A stretch of DNA of 64,000 nucleotides from TWA4 sp034086685 (GCA_034086685.1 JAXDZY010000133.1:19472-83471); one strand, 5' to 3'. Numbered from the stretch's first letter, positions 8,427 through 18,986 are shown. Notes: generated by a model not told the origin, from the sequence alone. Translations and numbers: made by a program.

Positions 8427-11400
8427 TCATAAATTATTCATATCAAGTGCCTTTCCCATGGAAAAGGACCATAAATACATTTCTGAAACCGCTTTTCCTG
8501 TAATCTGCTCCAATGCCATATGATACAATTCAAATTGTCTCTGATATCTTTTTTTCAAATCATCCTCCGACACTTTACTATCTGTCTTATAATCCAGCAG
8601 AACCAATTTTCCGTTCTCTTCAAAGTAAGCATCAATAATTCCCTGGATGAGAACAGGCTCTTCACTTGTCCACTGCACACTGACCTGACGGGCAGGAAGC
8701 GTCAGCATAAACTGCTGCTCCCGGTGCAGCGCCCCACGGTCATATGCTGCTTTCACTCTTTCTCCCAGATCAGAATGATAAAATTCATACAGCTTCCATG
8801 GATTAACACTTTTCACTGTCTCCGGTCCGATTTTTCCGGCGACAGTCATTTTCTCTATCTCACTGCTTATTACATCCGTATGCCAGGTTTTATCCGGCGA
8901 AAGAAGTTCCAGTATTCTATGGTAAGCCGTTCCCCGGTCCACACCACTCACCCCGGAAAATTCTTCTTTCATAAATGAAGGAACCGTACTGAGTTCCGGA
9001 ATCAGAAAGCTTGCTTTCTCCTCCCTTTCTTCTCTGGTTTCTGCCGAAATTCTTTTTAATTCTGAGACAGAAAACTTGCTTTGTATTTCAGTTGCCTCCT
9101 GATACCGGTAAGCGGCATGCTCCATATCATTCAGCTGTTTTAAAATCTTTTCATCATACACTTTTACAAAAGTTTCATCGCCTGTATCTTTTTTTTCTTC
9201 GGAACAGGCCATATGACGGAGTTCATTGATCCGGCTGATATCTTCCGCCTGTCTCACTGCCGGTTTTGTAAAAACCTGATTTACGTTCAGATACTCTACT
9301 TCCATCCACTGTTCCAGCTGATCGCCGGCAGCCATCAGTACCCAGTCCAGATAACTGCCTGCGGCAGATATTTTATAGAACGGCAGACTTTTACCATCAT
9401 AACAGATTGTCTCATACTGTTTCAAATGCTTTTTCATCCACGGATCCGCAGCTGTCATAATCAATATCTCTTTTGCCCGTGTCATAGCCACATAAAGGAT
9501 ACGAAGTTCCTCGCCCAGTGTATCCAGCTTCAGTTTCTGAGTAATCGCTGCAGCGGCGGCAGATGAAACTCTGTATCTCTGCTCCACATTAATGTAATCT
9601 GCTGCAATCCCCAGTTCCGGATGCAGCAGTACTGCTGAACGGCTGTCCAGCTGATTAAACTTTTTTGCCAGCCCTCCCAGAATCACAATCGGATATTCCA
9701 GACCTTTACTTTTGTGAATCGAATAAATCCTGACAATATCATCCTGTTCACCAAAAGCCTGCCCCTGTTCAAAATCAACCTGGTATTTTTTCAAATGCTC
9801 CATATACCGCACAAAGTGAAACAGTCCATGATAACTGGTTTTTTCATAAGCAACAGCTTTTTCCACCAGCATATCCAGATTCATCCGCCTTACGATTCCT
9901 GCAGGCATGGCACTGACATAATCATAATACCCGGTATCCTGATAAATAAACTGAATCAGTTCATGAACCCGCATATATCCTGCTTTATCCCGGTATTCTG
10001 TCAGTTTCCGATCATATCTTCCTATCTTCTCCGCTAAAAAAGTATCAGGATAACTGTTCATATAGTATTGCAGCGCCGGATACAAACCCTCATCGGCTGT
10101 CGAACCGGCTTTTTTATAACATGAAACCACCTCCGCCAGTTCATCTGCTCCAAAATTGCAAAATGGGGATTTCATAACCGCAGCAAGGGGAATATCCTGA
10201 AGAGGATTGTCAATAACCTGCAGCAGGGATAAAATCACACGAACCTCCAAAGCATCAAAATATCCGGAAGCAGGAGCACAGGCAGGAATTCCTTCTGCAG
10301 TCAGAATATCCAGATATGTTTCTACTCTGCCTGTCAGACTGCGAAGCAGAATTACAATATCCCGATAACCTGCATGACGATATTCTCCCGTTTCTTTATC
10401 AAGAACCAGCTGTCCTTTTACCGGATCGGTAATACGCCTGATCTGTTCCGCAGCAGCATGTGCTTCCACCGCAACACTGTCCATACCGCTGTCGATCTGA
10501 TTCTGTTCCAGATAAGCAGCTGTTTCCTGCTTATCAAGATCAATCATAACAAGTTTTAATGCTTTATGATGATCATCTGTCACATAACCCGATATATTCT
10601 GATAATCCGGCTCAGGATAAACAGCCCCCGGGTACAAAGCAGCATCCTCATCATATTCAATATTTCCAAGAGATTTTGTCATGATCCGTTCAAAAATCCG
10701 ATTTATCCCTTTCAGAACCTGAGGACGGCTTCTGAAATTCTTCTGCAGATCAATCTTCTGATAAAGGCTGTCCTCTTTTGAATAATGTGCATATTTATCC
10801 ATGAAAATCTCAGGTCTTGCCATACGAAAACGGTAAATACTCTGTTTCACATCTCCTACCATAAACATGTTCGGATGCCCGTCTTCTTCCCCTGAAATAC
10901 TTCTCAGAATCATATCCTGCAGATAATTGCTGTCCTGATATTCATCCACCAGAATTTCGGAAAACTGCTGCCGGAGTTCTCTGGCAGCATCAGTCCTTCC
11001 TTCACCTTTTTTCACCAGAACAGAAAGAGCCAGATGCTCCAGATCATTAAAATCCAGAATATTCTTTTCTGCTTTTGCATCCCTGTACAACTGCCCGAAC
11101 CGGGAAGCCAGTTCAAGAAGAACCTGCATGGGTCCGCTGATTCCCTTCATAACAGGAAGAATAGTGTCCGGGTCCAGACCGGAAAGCTCACCCGCTGCTT
11201 TTTTAATACGATCTTTTATCTCATCACGCCCGGCAGATACAAATGCTTTCTTTTTCTCATCAATATCTTTCTGTTTTCTGGTTGTTTTTCGTACAAACGA
11301 TACATTGGCAGCACAGAAACACAAGCCCTGTATGGAATCCGCTTTAAGAAAGCCCTGTATCTGCTGCAAATCACTTCTCATCATATCCTCATATGCATAA

Positions 11401-12128
11401 GGCCCGTCGGGCTCCATACATACCTCCAGCAGACTTCTGGCCTGCTGCTCCAGTTCATGAAACAGCATATGATAAAATCCTATCAAAAACTGCATAAACG
11501 GCTGTTTCTCCAGTTCTTCCATGCTGTCAACCTGAAATCCGGCTGCTGCATCGTGCAGCCAGTCCTTCGGATATGGACAGGACTGCGCAAACCGGTAAAC
11601 CCTGCTGATATATTCTTCCAGCTGATGATCTCCCTTTCCTCCACCATAAGCTTCCGCAAAATCCAGAAAATCAGAGGCTCCCTCCTCATAACAGGCTTCC
11701 AGAAGATTGTTCATACAATCTGCCTGGAGCAGAATCAGTTCTCCCTCATCCCCTACACGGAAATCCGGATCAAGATCAAGTTCTCCAAAATAATCGCGTA
11801 CAATCCGAAGGCAGAAGCTGTCAATTGTCGTAATACTGGCATGCCCCAGGAGAGACGCCTGTCTTTTCAGGCCGGTATTATCAGGATCACATACAAGCAT
11901 ACGATTGATCTGTCCCGCAATTCTTTCTTTCATCTCCATAGCCGCCGCTCTTGTAAAAGTCAATACCAGGAGACGGTCCACGTCTACCCCCGGATCTTCT
12001 GTAATCATCCGCACAATGCGTTCCACCAGAACTGCGGTCTTGCCGCTGCCTGCAGCAGCAGATACCAGCAGATTCCTTCCATGCAGATCAATCGCCTGCT
12101 CCTGTTGTGGAGTCCATCCGTTTGCCAT
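8427..12128 (-). CDS. addA: ATP-dependent helicase/nuclease subunit A (AddA)
   Basis: 3'-5' helicase and nuclease subunit of the AddAB complex that resects double-strand breaks up to Chi for RecA loading. The 1233-aa product starts MANGWTPQQEQAID with Walker A SAAAGSGKTAVLVERI at about residues 22-37. Further SF1 motifs follow: LILDFNDLEHLAL, VDEYQDSN, GDVKQSIYRFR, SIHKSKGLEYPIV and YVAMTRAKE. The C-terminal RecB-like nuclease shows IIDAYFEENGKLVLLDYKTDS. A longer frame would add 33 unconserved residues that simply overlap addB. From the ATG at 12128 the overlap with addB is 41 bp, and AGGAGG lies 12 nt upstream. Confidence 0.95.
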   Translation of the reverse strand: MANGWTPQQEQAIDLHGRNLLVSAAAGSGKTAVLVERIVRMITEDPGVDVDRLLVLTFTRAAAMEMKERIAGQINRMLVCDPDNTGLKRQASLLGHASITTIDSFCLRIVRDYFGELDLDPDFRVGDEGELILLQADCMNNLLEACYEEGASDFLDFAEAYGGGKGDHQLEEYISRVYRFAQSCPYPKDWLHDAAAGFQVDSMEELEKQPFMQFLIGFYHMLFHELEQQARSLLEVCMEPDGPYAYEDMMRSDLQQIQGFLKADSIQGLCFCAANVSFVRKTTRKQKDIDEKKKAFVSAGRDEIKDRIKKAAGELSGLDPDTILPVMKGISGPMQVLLELASRFGQLYRDAKAEKNILDFNDLEHLALSVLVKKGEGRTDAARELRQQFSEILVDEYQDSNYLQDMILRSISGEEDGHPNMFMVGDVKQSIYRFRMARPEIFMDKYAHYSKEDSLYQKIDLQKNFRSRPQVLKGINRIFERIMTKSLGNIEYDEDAALYPGAVYPEPDYQNISGYVTDDHHKALKLVMIDLDKQETAAYLEQNQIDSGMDSVAVEAHAAAEQIRRITDPVKGQLVLDKETGEYRHAGYRDIVILLRSLTGRVETYLDILTAEGIPACAPASGYFDALEVRVILSLLQVIDNPLQDIPLAAVMKSPFCNFGADELAEVVSCYKKAGSTADEGLYPALQYYMNSYPDTFLAEKIGRYDRKLTEYRDKAGYMRVHELIQFIYQDTGYYDYVSAMPAGIVRRMNLDMLVEKAVAYEKTSYHGLFHFVRYMEHLKKYQVDFEQGQAFGEQDDIVRIYSIHKSKGLEYPIVILGGLAKKFNQLDSRSAVLLHPELGIAADYINVEQRYRVSSAAAAAITQKLKLDTLGEELRILYVAMTRAKEILIMTAADPWMKKHLKQYETICYDGKSLPFYKISAAGSYLDWVLMAAGDQLEQWMEVEYLNVNQVFTKPAVRQAEDISRINELRHMACSEEKKDTGDETFVKVYDEKILKQLNDMEHAAYRYQEATEIQSKFSVSELKRISAETREEREEKASFLIPELSTVPSFMKEEFSGVSGVDRGTAYHRILELLSPDKTWHTDVISSEIEKMTVAGKIGPETVKSVNPWKLYEFYHSDLGERVKAAYDRGALHREQQFMLTLPARQVSVQWTSEEPVLIQGIIDAYFEENGKLVLLDYKTDSKVSEDDLKKRYQRQFELYHMALEQITGKAVSEMYLWSFSMGKALDMNNL

Positions 12129-15100
12129 CTTCTTCGTCTTCCTCCTCTTCCATAATCTGCTTCCATACATCCTCTTTTGACATGGAAGACAGGTTTCGAT
12201 ATCCATATCCTCTTCTCTTCCGGTCAAAACCGCAGATGCTTTTATAGCTGCACCACGTACAGGCTGAAACCTGGCCTTTTATATACGGATTCACAGCAAT
12301 ATGCCCTTCCATGATTTCTTTTCCCAGGGCTCTTACAGTTTCGTGAACATAACTCTGTAAAGCAGAAAACTGTCTGTCGCTGACAACGGCAACCTTACCG
12401 CTTTTCTTTTTCTCCATGGCTTCCCGGGTTTTTCCATCCAGGGAAGATCCTGTTACCATACCATTCATCTGGAGCCTGTTCAGAATGGCATTCTCCACGT
12501 CTTCATCTTTCATCCCCGGTATTCGGTCCACTATGGGATCGCTGATATTGTAATATAAAACTCCTCCCGGCAATACCGAAAGCCGGCGATTACGCCGTTT
12601 AAGATTCTCCTGGGCAGCCTCCATATAAAAAACCAGCTGGATCTGAAGCCCATAATATACCGATACCAGATCAAACGTACGGCTGCCGGACTTATAATCG
12701 ACGATACGGACATATAAACGTTCCTCTTCTTCTCTGGTATCAACCCGATCAATCCTGCCCCTCAGCAGCATCCGGAGTTCCGGAGTCAGTTCAATTGTAA
12801 AAGCTTCTGTACTGTCCGGTTCAAAAACCACTTCACATCCATCTGTCTCATAACCGCCTTCTTTTAGCTGCTCACCCAATGCCCAGACTGTCCGATCCGT
12901 AATTTTTACCATCTTCCCGGCCAGCCAGCGGTTTCTGGCTGTATCTCCAAGAATGTCACTTCCCAGTTCTCTGGCTGCATCCGCCACACAGCTTTGCACC
13001 AGTTCTTTTCTTTTAGACTCTTCCACTGCTGTAATATCCAGCTTTTCTTCTCTGACTCTGCGGAAATACTTTTCCAGTGCAGCATGAAACAGATTACCCA
13101 TATCTGCTGTCTCAAAGGAAAATACCTCCCGCTCCTCCAGTTTCAGGCCATAACGCAGAAAATGAGAAAAAGCGCATGCTGCCTGCTGCTCCAGACGGCT
13201 GACACTTGCCTGAAGAGCCTGCCCGTATAATTTCTTTGCCAGCTCTGATGTCAAAGACTCTTCCGCATACCCATCTCCCATGGCACAGAGAAGCTGCTCA
13301 ACCAATCCCCTCTTCTTCTGATAAAAGCAACAGAAAATCTGCACCCATACGGGGTCTTTCATGGACTTCTGCGGATCGGCAAATCCCTGTACCAGATATC
13401 TCCAGCTTCCTGGCGGACTGGAAAGGCCGCATATACCTTCTCCTGCTTCTTCATCCAGAACCGTAAGTCCCTGAAAGAGTGACAAAATCTCTGCAATACA
13501 GGACGCAGGGCGCATGGCCTTACCATCTCCATCATTCTTCACATACGAAATATACAGACAGTCAGATGGTCGTGTCAGCGCCAGATACAGATAAAATCGA
13601 TCCATGAAACTGCTCATTCTCCCGGTTGGGGACAATTCAATATCACAGGATAACAGCTGTTCTTTATCATAATCAGTAAATATGCCTCCACCGGAACTGT
13701 TTTTGGGAACCTGTCCCTCATTCACCCCTGCAAAAAACAGAACTTTAATTCCTGAAAGCCGGGTACGTTCCATATCTCCGACCACCAGTCTGTCAGTACA
13801 TGCGGGAATCAATCCAACCCGTATCTCCTCCAGACCACTGTCAAAGCAGGCTGAAAAATCCTGCAAACTCAGAATCTCCTCACCCATAAGAGTTTCCATC
13901 TCATTCAAAAGACTCATGATCAGTCCATACGCCTGTTCGTACTCCTTACATAAAAGCAGCTGTCCTGTCTGACGGAATTCCAGACTTTTTTGAAGCATCT
14001 GTTCTTCCAGATGCTGCTCCTGCAAAAAATACACCAGAGCCTCAATCCGTCTGCGGACTGTAATCTTTTTCTCTGTCCAGTCGCTTCGTAATTTCAGCAG
14101 AGGATCTGCTACCTGTTTCCGAATCCGGTTTAGCCGGTCAAAATCTGTATAAACACCTGAACGACGCGGTTTTTCCCAGTTTTCATTCCACCTCCTGTGA
14201 CCGCGGATTCCTGCTGCAATAACATAATTCTCCAGATAATCCCTGTCTTCCCGGCTGCAGCTTTCCAGACCGCATTTCAGAAAGCGGAAAATACTTTCAT
14301 AAGAAAAATCTTTCATAACGATTTCAAACAGTCCTCTAATGTACTCTGTAAGAGGATTATTCATAAGACTGTTTTTCTGATCTATAAAAAACGGAATACC
14401 ATAATATTCCAGTTCCTGCCTTAACAGAGGACTGTAAGTCTCCGGATTACCGGTAATAACCGCCAGTTCCCGATACCGGTACCCATGGTTCATAACCAGA
14501 TCATAAATCCTGCTGCAGATACTGCGGACTTCATCTGCCGGTAATTTGCAGACTCTCAGCTGCAGTGCATGACTGACATGCTCCCTTTCCTTAAATGTGT
14601 CTCTGCTGAAACGCAGCACGTGCTTTTCCAGAAAAGCCAGTTCCGCCGAATCGGAAAAACGTCTTTTCTCTTCAGCTATCATAACAGATTTCCAGCCCAT
14701 GCCGCGTTTCACTGCAGCCTTTTTCTCCTCTTCCGAACGGAAAATACAGATGTCCGGTTCACATAAAACCTCCTGTTCATCTGCCAGTTCCAGTAACCGG
14801 ACAATCGTATGCCGGCTCAGATAATACAACTCGTGCATCTGCGCTTCTCTGCGGTAATCCTGCACAGGATCTGCAGTGACTGTGACCAGTACTCTGGATG
14901 CATGTTTCAGAAGCAAAGACAGAACCTGATACTGTACCGGCGTAAAACCGGTAAAGCCATCCAGGGCAATTACAGCATCCTTTATCATTGCCGATTCCGG
15001 CAAAAAGCGACACATCACCGGAAGAATCTCTTCCGCTGTAATTGTACCATCTTCCAGCTCACCTGCAAAAGCGCGATACACCGTAATCATATCTTCCAGT

Positions 15101-15564
15101 TTTCCGGAAAGAATAGATCGATCCGAAAGAAGTGACCTGGCTGACTCCAGCTGCTCCGGTGAGATTCCATACTGATAGAGTTCCGAAAGCATGGATTTCA
15201 GTTCACTGATAAAACCTCTCTTTTTCAGATTGCGTCCGAAAACCTTCAGAGAATCCTCATGCTTCAACGCCGCTTTCTGGAGAATTACACACTTTCCCAT
15301 ATCATCCAGCACCACATAATCTTCACAGCCCATCTCTGCAAATACTTTATGTGCCAGTCGCACAAAACTTAAAACATCAATATTCATGGTACCCCTGCGG
15401 GGATGTTCCTGTACAATTGAACGCTGGGTCTCCATTGTAAACTGCTCCGGCACCAGAATCAGATATTTTTTCTCCGGATTTTCCAATGATTCATTAATTA
15501 TATACCGACTCATCCAGGTAGTTTTGCCGCTGCCTGAAGTTCCGAGAATCAGCTGTAATGACAT
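12088..15564 (-). CDS. addB: ATP-dependent nuclease subunit B (AddB)
   Basis: Partner of AddA: an inactive helicase-like scaffold that reads Chi, plus a 5'-strand nuclease domain with an Fe-S cluster. The 1158-aa protein starts MSLQLILGTSGSGKTTWM with Walker A at about residues 7-15. The C-terminal nuclease has GRIDRVDTREEEERLYV and VDYKSGSRTF. The last cysteines of the 4Fe-4S site are in SACTWCSYKSICGF, and an upstream Cys lies in QQAACAFSHFL. The start at 15564 is preceded by AGAGGTGAG. The acidic tail MEEEEDEEDGKRMD is encoded over the addA start region. Confidence 0.95.
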   Translation of the reverse strand: MSLQLILGTSGSGKTTWMSRYIINESLENPEKKYLILVPEQFTMETQRSIVQEHPRRGTMNIDVLSFVRLAHKVFAEMGCEDYVVLDDMGKCVILQKAALKHEDSLKVFGRNLKKRGFISELKSMLSELYQYGISPEQLESARSLLSDRSILSGKLEDMITVYRAFAGELEDGTITAEEILPVMCRFLPESAMIKDAVIALDGFTGFTPVQYQVLSLLLKHASRVLVTVTADPVQDYRREAQMHELYYLSRHTIVRLLELADEQEVLCEPDICIFRSEEEKKAAVKRGMGWKSVMIAEEKRRFSDSAELAFLEKHVLRFSRDTFKEREHVSHALQLRVCKLPADEVRSICSRIYDLVMNHGYRYRELAVITGNPETYSPLLRQELEYYGIPFFIDQKNSLMNNPLTEYIRGLFEIVMKDFSYESIFRFLKCGLESCSREDRDYLENYVIAAGIRGHRRWNENWEKPRRSGVYTDFDRLNRIRKQVADPLLKLRSDWTEKKITVRRRIEALVYFLQEQHLEEQMLQKSLEFRQTGQLLLCKEYEQAYGLIMSLLNEMETLMGEEILSLQDFSACFDSGLEEIRVGLIPACTDRLVVGDMERTRLSGIKVLFFAGVNEGQVPKNSSGGGIFTDYDKEQLLSCDIELSPTGRMSSFMDRFYLYLALTRPSDCLYISYVKNDGDGKAMRPASCIAEILSLFQGLTVLDEEAGEGICGLSSPPGSWRYLVQGFADPQKSMKDPVWVQIFCCFYQKKRGLVEQLLCAMGDGYAEESLTSELAKKLYGQALQASVSRLEQQAACAFSHFLRYGLKLEEREVFSFETADMGNLFHAALEKYFRRVREEKLDITAVEESKRKELVQSCVADAARELGSDILGDTARNRWLAGKMVKITDRTVWALGEQLKEGGYETDGCEVVFEPDSTEAFTIELTPELRMLLRGRIDRVDTREEEERLYVRIVDYKSGSRTFDLVSVYYGLQIQLVFYMEAAQENLKRRNRRLSVLPGGVLYYNISDPIVDRIPGMKDEDVENAILNRLQMNGMVTGSSLDGKTREAMEKKKSGKVAVVSDRQFSALQSYVHETVRALGKEIMEGHIAVNPYIKGQVSACTWCSYKSICGFDRKRRGYGYRNLSSMSKEDVWKQIMEEEEDEEDGKRMDSTTGAGD

Positions 15565-15596
15565 CTGCTCACCTCTCACCACTTAAATATGTTTTC

Positions 15597-15625
15597 ATTA
15601 TAACACATGTTATTTCAAAAATCAA
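15597..15625 (-). promoter_or_regulatory. Probable promoter of addB-addA
   Basis: On the minus strand TTGATT (15625-15620), 17 bp, TATAAT (15602-15597), with an extended TGT directly before the -10. It is about 35 bp upstream of the addB ATG. Confidence 0.7.
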
Positions 15626-15675
15626 ACATATATTCGTGATTTATATTTTTTTAACAAATTATTCCTCCGGGCGCA

Positions 15676-15718
15676 CAAAAAGGCAGAACACCAGTCTCTT
15701 GGACTGTATGTTCTGCCC
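15676..15718 (-). terminator. Intrinsic terminator of the NlpC/P60 gene
   Basis: On the minus strand GGCAGAACA and TGTTCTGCC enclose an inner CAGTC/GACTG stem and are followed by TTTTT. It lies about 45 bp beyond the stop codon of the wall hydrolase gene. Confidence 0.85.
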
Positions 15719-15760
15719 ATAATTCATCTGTTCTCTGTCATCCTGCCGGATTGCCTCGCA

Positions 15761-16945
15761 TTAATTGCCAAGTACATTGACAATCTTCACAGGCGTCATG
15801 TAATTCCAGCTGTTAAGTACGATTCCGCGCCTTGTATTGGCTGCATGTACAATCATTCCATTGCCGATATAAATCGCCACATGATCAATTCCGCCGCTTC
15901 CGTAAAATACCAGATCTCCGGGTCTCATCTGAGAAGAAGAGATGCTTGTTCCGCAATATGCCTGACTTCTTGAGGAATGAGGCAGATATACACCGTATTT
16001 TGCAAAAACAGACATAACGAATCCGGAACAATCCGCACCATGAGTCAGACTGGTTCCTCCCCATACATACGGATTACCCACGAACTGACATGCATAATTA
16101 CATAAGCTTGCTCTGGTAGATGAATAGGAAGAATTGCCCCCTTCTTCCAGAGGTGTATATTTAACAGCAGCTTTTAAAGCATATTTCACTTTACAGTAAT
16201 CTGCAGAAATATATCCCACAGCATCTATTTCTTCACCTTCCTCATCAGTAAGGCCATCCAGCGATATCTTTACCCAGCCATCCTTCTCGGACTGTACCTC
16301 ATATCGTTCTTCAGTACTGATCTTTGTGATAATGCTGCTGTCTGTGGAAGGATTCTTTCTGACATTCAGATTGCTGTCCGTTGTGACAACCGCCATCTTC
16401 TGAGCCTCTTCCAGAGCGATTCTCTGAGCTTTTTCACCGGTAATAATATACTTGGCATACACATAACCCGTTACGGAGCCCGATTTGATTTTATACCAGT
16501 CTCCTTCTTTTTTCAGAATATCGCAGGCAGTATTCTGTGTCATCTTGCCGCAGATGTCTGCGTCTGTGGAAGGCTTCTTTCTGACATTCAGATAATTGGT
16601 GCTGTTCACATCTGCAATGCCAAGTTTTTTATAATCCTGCAGTACCACTGCTTTTTCATCCGTTATTGTTTTCAGTTCCAGTTCCAGTTTACTTGAAACA
16701 GTTTCTGACGCAACTGCACTATAATAGCCATCCAGATTCAGAGCCATACCCGCAACACTGTCTGCCGTATTCAGACTGACTTTTCTGTTTCCAGTCTCTG
16801 AATATGACACCATACCGGCACTGCTGAGCGCATTCTGCTTCTCTGCTGCAGATGCCAGGATCCCTGTCTGACCTGTACAGAGCATGGAACTCAGTAATAA
16901 AACAGATGCCACCTTATTCACTTTCTTTTTTACATTTCTATTCAT
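15761..16945 (-). CDS. Secreted SH3-domain NlpC/P60 peptidoglycan hydrolase
   Basis: Probable secreted gamma-D-glutamyl-L-diamino acid endopeptidase cutting peptide stems. The 394-aa protein has a signal peptide (basic start, hydrophobic VASVLLLSSMLCTGQTGIL, likely cleaved after ASA-A near residue 34). Two bacterial SH3 domains follow, at about residues 110-170 (NVRKKPSTDADICGKM) and 190-255 (NVRKNPSTDSSIITKI). The C-terminal C40 domain has GADCSGFVMSVF (catalytic Cys), SRSQAYCG, PGDLVFYG and IDHVAIYIGNG (catalytic His). It has its own promoter and terminator and is not part of the adjacent translation operon. Confidence 0.92.
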   Translation of the reverse strand: MNRNVKKKVNKVASVLLLSSMLCTGQTGILASAAEKQNALSSAGMVSYSETGNRKVSLNTADSVAGMALNLDGYYSAVASETVSSKLELELKTITDEKAVVLQDYKKLGIADVNSTNYLNVRKKPSTDADICGKMTQNTACDILKKEGDWYKIKSGSVTGYVYAKYIITGEKAQRIALEEAQKMAVVTTDSNLNVRKNPSTDSSIITKISTEERYEVQSEKDGWVKISLDGLTDEEGEEIDAVGYISADYCKVKYALKAAVKYTPLEEGGNSSYSSTRASLCNYACQFVGNPYVWGGTSLTHGADCSGFVMSVFAKYGVYLPHSSRSQAYCGTSISSSQMRPGDLVFYGSGGIDHVAIYIGNGMIVHAANTRRGIVLNSWNYMTPVKIVNVLGN

Positions 16946-17123
16946 TATGATAATCCTCTAATCTCCTGAGCATGTAACAGTATGCTGCTTATAGCCAGAC
17001 AAGAAATTACTGCAAAAAGCACTATGTTCCTGCCTTGCAATAAAACAAAATATCTCTATCAATCCGGTTGTTTTTAAACAGTTACCAAATTGTTAAATAT
17101 ATATTACATTTTATTACGATTAC

Positions 17124-17151
17124 ATTATATCATAAGAATAGTCCATGTCAA
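17124..17151 (-). promoter_or_regulatory. Promoter of the NlpC/P60 gene
   Basis: On the minus strand there is a perfect TTGACA (17151-17146), 16 bp, and a perfect TATAAT (17129-17124). The -35 overlaps the ribF stop codon. The predicted leader is about 170 nt and AT-rich; I recognised no riboswitch in it. Confidence 0.8.
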
Positions 17152-18077
17152 GTATGGAATTTTGACAGATATTGCTCTGCATTCCGGGCATCTTTGTGCA
17201 TTTGTTCCTTTAGAAGCTCCACTGATGGGAATTTCTGTTCCGGTCTCTGGAAATGCAGCAGGCTTACCCGTACAAATTTCCCGTAAAAATCTCCGGAGGT
17301 GTGAAGAAGATGAGTTTCCACGCCGACTGCAAATTCTCCCACTGTCGGTTTCCTTCCGATATTGGTAACACCCGAATAACATACACCATCCATCTGTGTA
17401 AATGAAGAATAAACACCAAATGGCGGCAGCAGTTTATTGGCAGAAGGAATCAGGTTAATGGTGGGCATATCAATCGTTCTGCCAAGTTTTTGTCCGTTCA
17501 GAATTTCCCCTTCCACGGAAAAAGCGTAGCCAAGCATGCGATTGGCATCCTCCATCCGTCCCTGAGCAATAGCTTCACGAATCGCACTGCTGCTGATACG
17601 GATATCCCGGTCAAATACCTCATCAATCAGCTGCAGCTCAAAATCATACTTACCGGAAAGCCGGCTCAGAAGCTGATAATCACCGGTGCGATTGTGCCCG
17701 AAACGAAAATCCTTTCCAATCACAATACAGGAAGCGTGAAGCCGCTCAACCAGTATTTTCCTCACAAAATCCTCCGCGTCCATATTCCGGATCTCATCGG
17801 AAAAAGGGCATTCGATCATCATATCCACATCCAGCTTTTCAAACATTTTCCTGCGTTCCTCACGTTCCAGGATACATTTGAAATTATCTCCGAATTTCCA
17901 GAAAAGAAGTTCCGTATTGAACGTAAAAGCCACCGTTTTAAAGCCACTTTTCTGCTTCATCAGTTTCAGTTTCTGAAAAAGCTGCTGATGTCCCCGGTGA
18001 AGACCATCAAACTTTCCCAATGTCACGATTGATCTACCCTCAACACGTGCAGATTCCACGTCTGTTACATATTCCAA
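17148..18077 (-). CDS. ribF: Bifunctional riboflavin kinase / FAD synthetase
   Basis: Makes FMN from riboflavin and FAD from FMN. The N-terminal nucleotidyltransferase has TLGKFDGLHRGHQQLF, IGKDFRFGHNRTGDYQLL and SSSAIREAI. The C-terminal kinase has LGRTIDMPTINLIP and ends with LKEQMHKDARNAEQYL. The start is decided by the SD: GGAGG lies 8 nt before a TTG at 18077, giving M-EYVTDVESARVEG. The GTG at 18092 (TAGTG overlap with truB) would place that SD inside the coding sequence. Last gene of the rimP operon. Confidence 0.93.
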   Translation of the reverse strand: MEYVTDVESARVEGRSIVTLGKFDGLHRGHQQLFQKLKLMKQKSGFKTVAFTFNTELLFWKFGDNFKCILEREERRKMFEKLDVDMMIECPFSDEIRNMDAEDFVRKILVERLHASCIVIGKDFRFGHNRTGDYQLLSRLSGKYDFELQLIDEVFDRDIRISSSAIREAIAQGRMEDANRMLGYAFSVEGEILNGQKLGRTIDMPTINLIPSANKLLPPFGVYSSFTQMDGVCYSGVTNIGRKPTVGEFAVGVETHLLHTSGDFYGKFVRVSLLHFQRPEQKFPSVELLKEQMHKDARNAEQYLSKFHT

Positions 18078-18091
18078 TTTATCATCCTCCA

Positions 18092-18976
18092 CTATAAAAA
18101 CATTTTCAGAGGTTTGTAATCCTTTCTGCCCGGATCATATTCATAAATACCGACAAACAGTCCACTGCTGTCATACATGCGAACCTGATTTTCCACAGTT
18201 TTTTCCTTCAGCATATTATTTCCGATCCGGTTTCCGTTGCGGACCAGGATATCGTACATTTCCGCCGTATGAACGCCCGGAAAATCTGCAAACAACTCCT
18301 CCACCGAAACAATACAGGATTCCAGCAAATTCCGGTCCCGCTTTTCTTCCAGTTCCTGTAAGGTTATGGAATCCTTCAGATAAAAACTGCCGACTCTTGT
18401 TCGAACCAGCGACTCCATACAGCCTCCGCAGCCCAGTGCCCGTCCGATATCATGACATAATGTCCGGATATAGGTTCCTTTTGAACAGGTAACTGTAAGT
18501 GTTACACGCGGCAGATCCATATTCTTCACTTTCAGTTCGTAAATCTCCACCGGTCTGGGGGAGCGCTCAATAACTTTGCCTTCCCTGGCGTATTCATACA
18601 GTTTTTTTCCGTTAACTTTCAAAGCAGAATACATGGGAGGAATCTGCATGATTTTCCCACGGAAACCATCAAGTACTGCCAGCACCTGCTCTTCTGTTAC
18701 AGAAACATTTTTTTTATCAACAATCTTTCCCGAAATATCCTGTGTGTCTGTCTCCAGGCCCAGCAGCAGAACTGCTTCATAGGTCTTGTCATGGTTTTCC
18801 AGCAGACTGCATAACCTGGTACCTTTTCCGATGCAGACAGGAAGAACGCCCGTCGCATCAGGATCCAGAGTTCCTGTATGCCCGATTTTTTTCATATGAA
18901 GAATTCCTCTCATTTTAGCCACCACATCATGAGAGGTAAATCCTTTTTCCTTATAAATATTAATTAATCCATCCAT
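18092..18976 (-). CDS. truB: tRNA pseudouridine(55) synthase
   Basis: Makes pseudouridine 55 in the T-loop of tRNAs. The 294-aa protein shows INIYKEKGFTSHDVV, the catalytic-Asp block KIGHTGTLDPDATGVLPV (Asp near residue 39), and KGTYIRTLCHDIGRALG. The C terminus (about 230-294) is the short Firmicutes-type extension. It lies 10 bp after nrnA and 14 bp before the preferred ribF start, within the translation operon. Confidence 0.95.
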   Translation of the reverse strand: MDGLINIYKEKGFTSHDVVAKMRGILHMKKIGHTGTLDPDATGVLPVCIGKGTRLCSLLENHDKTYEAVLLLGLETDTQDISGKIVDKKNVSVTEEQVLAVLDGFRGKIMQIPPMYSALKVNGKKLYEYAREGKVIERSPRPVEIYELKVKNMDLPRVTLTVTCSKGTYIRTLCHDIGRALGCGGCMESLVRTRVGSFYLKDSITLQELEEKRDRNLLESCIVSVEELFADFPGVHTAEMYDILVRNGNRIGNNMLKEKTVENQVRMYDSSGLFVGIYEYDPGRKDYKPLKMFL

Positions 18977-18986
18977 CTAAAACCTC

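Noticed and set aside
11034..12155. 373-codon plus-strand frame
   Set aside because: Lies fully antisense to addA, is rich in residues expected from a reversed coding strand and shows no known motif.
16950..17124. Possible c-di-AMP riboswitch or WalR sites in the NlpC/P60 leader
   Set aside because: I could not find the conserved blocks of the ydaO class, and the TGTAAT repeats are 10 bp apart, not 5 as required for WalR.
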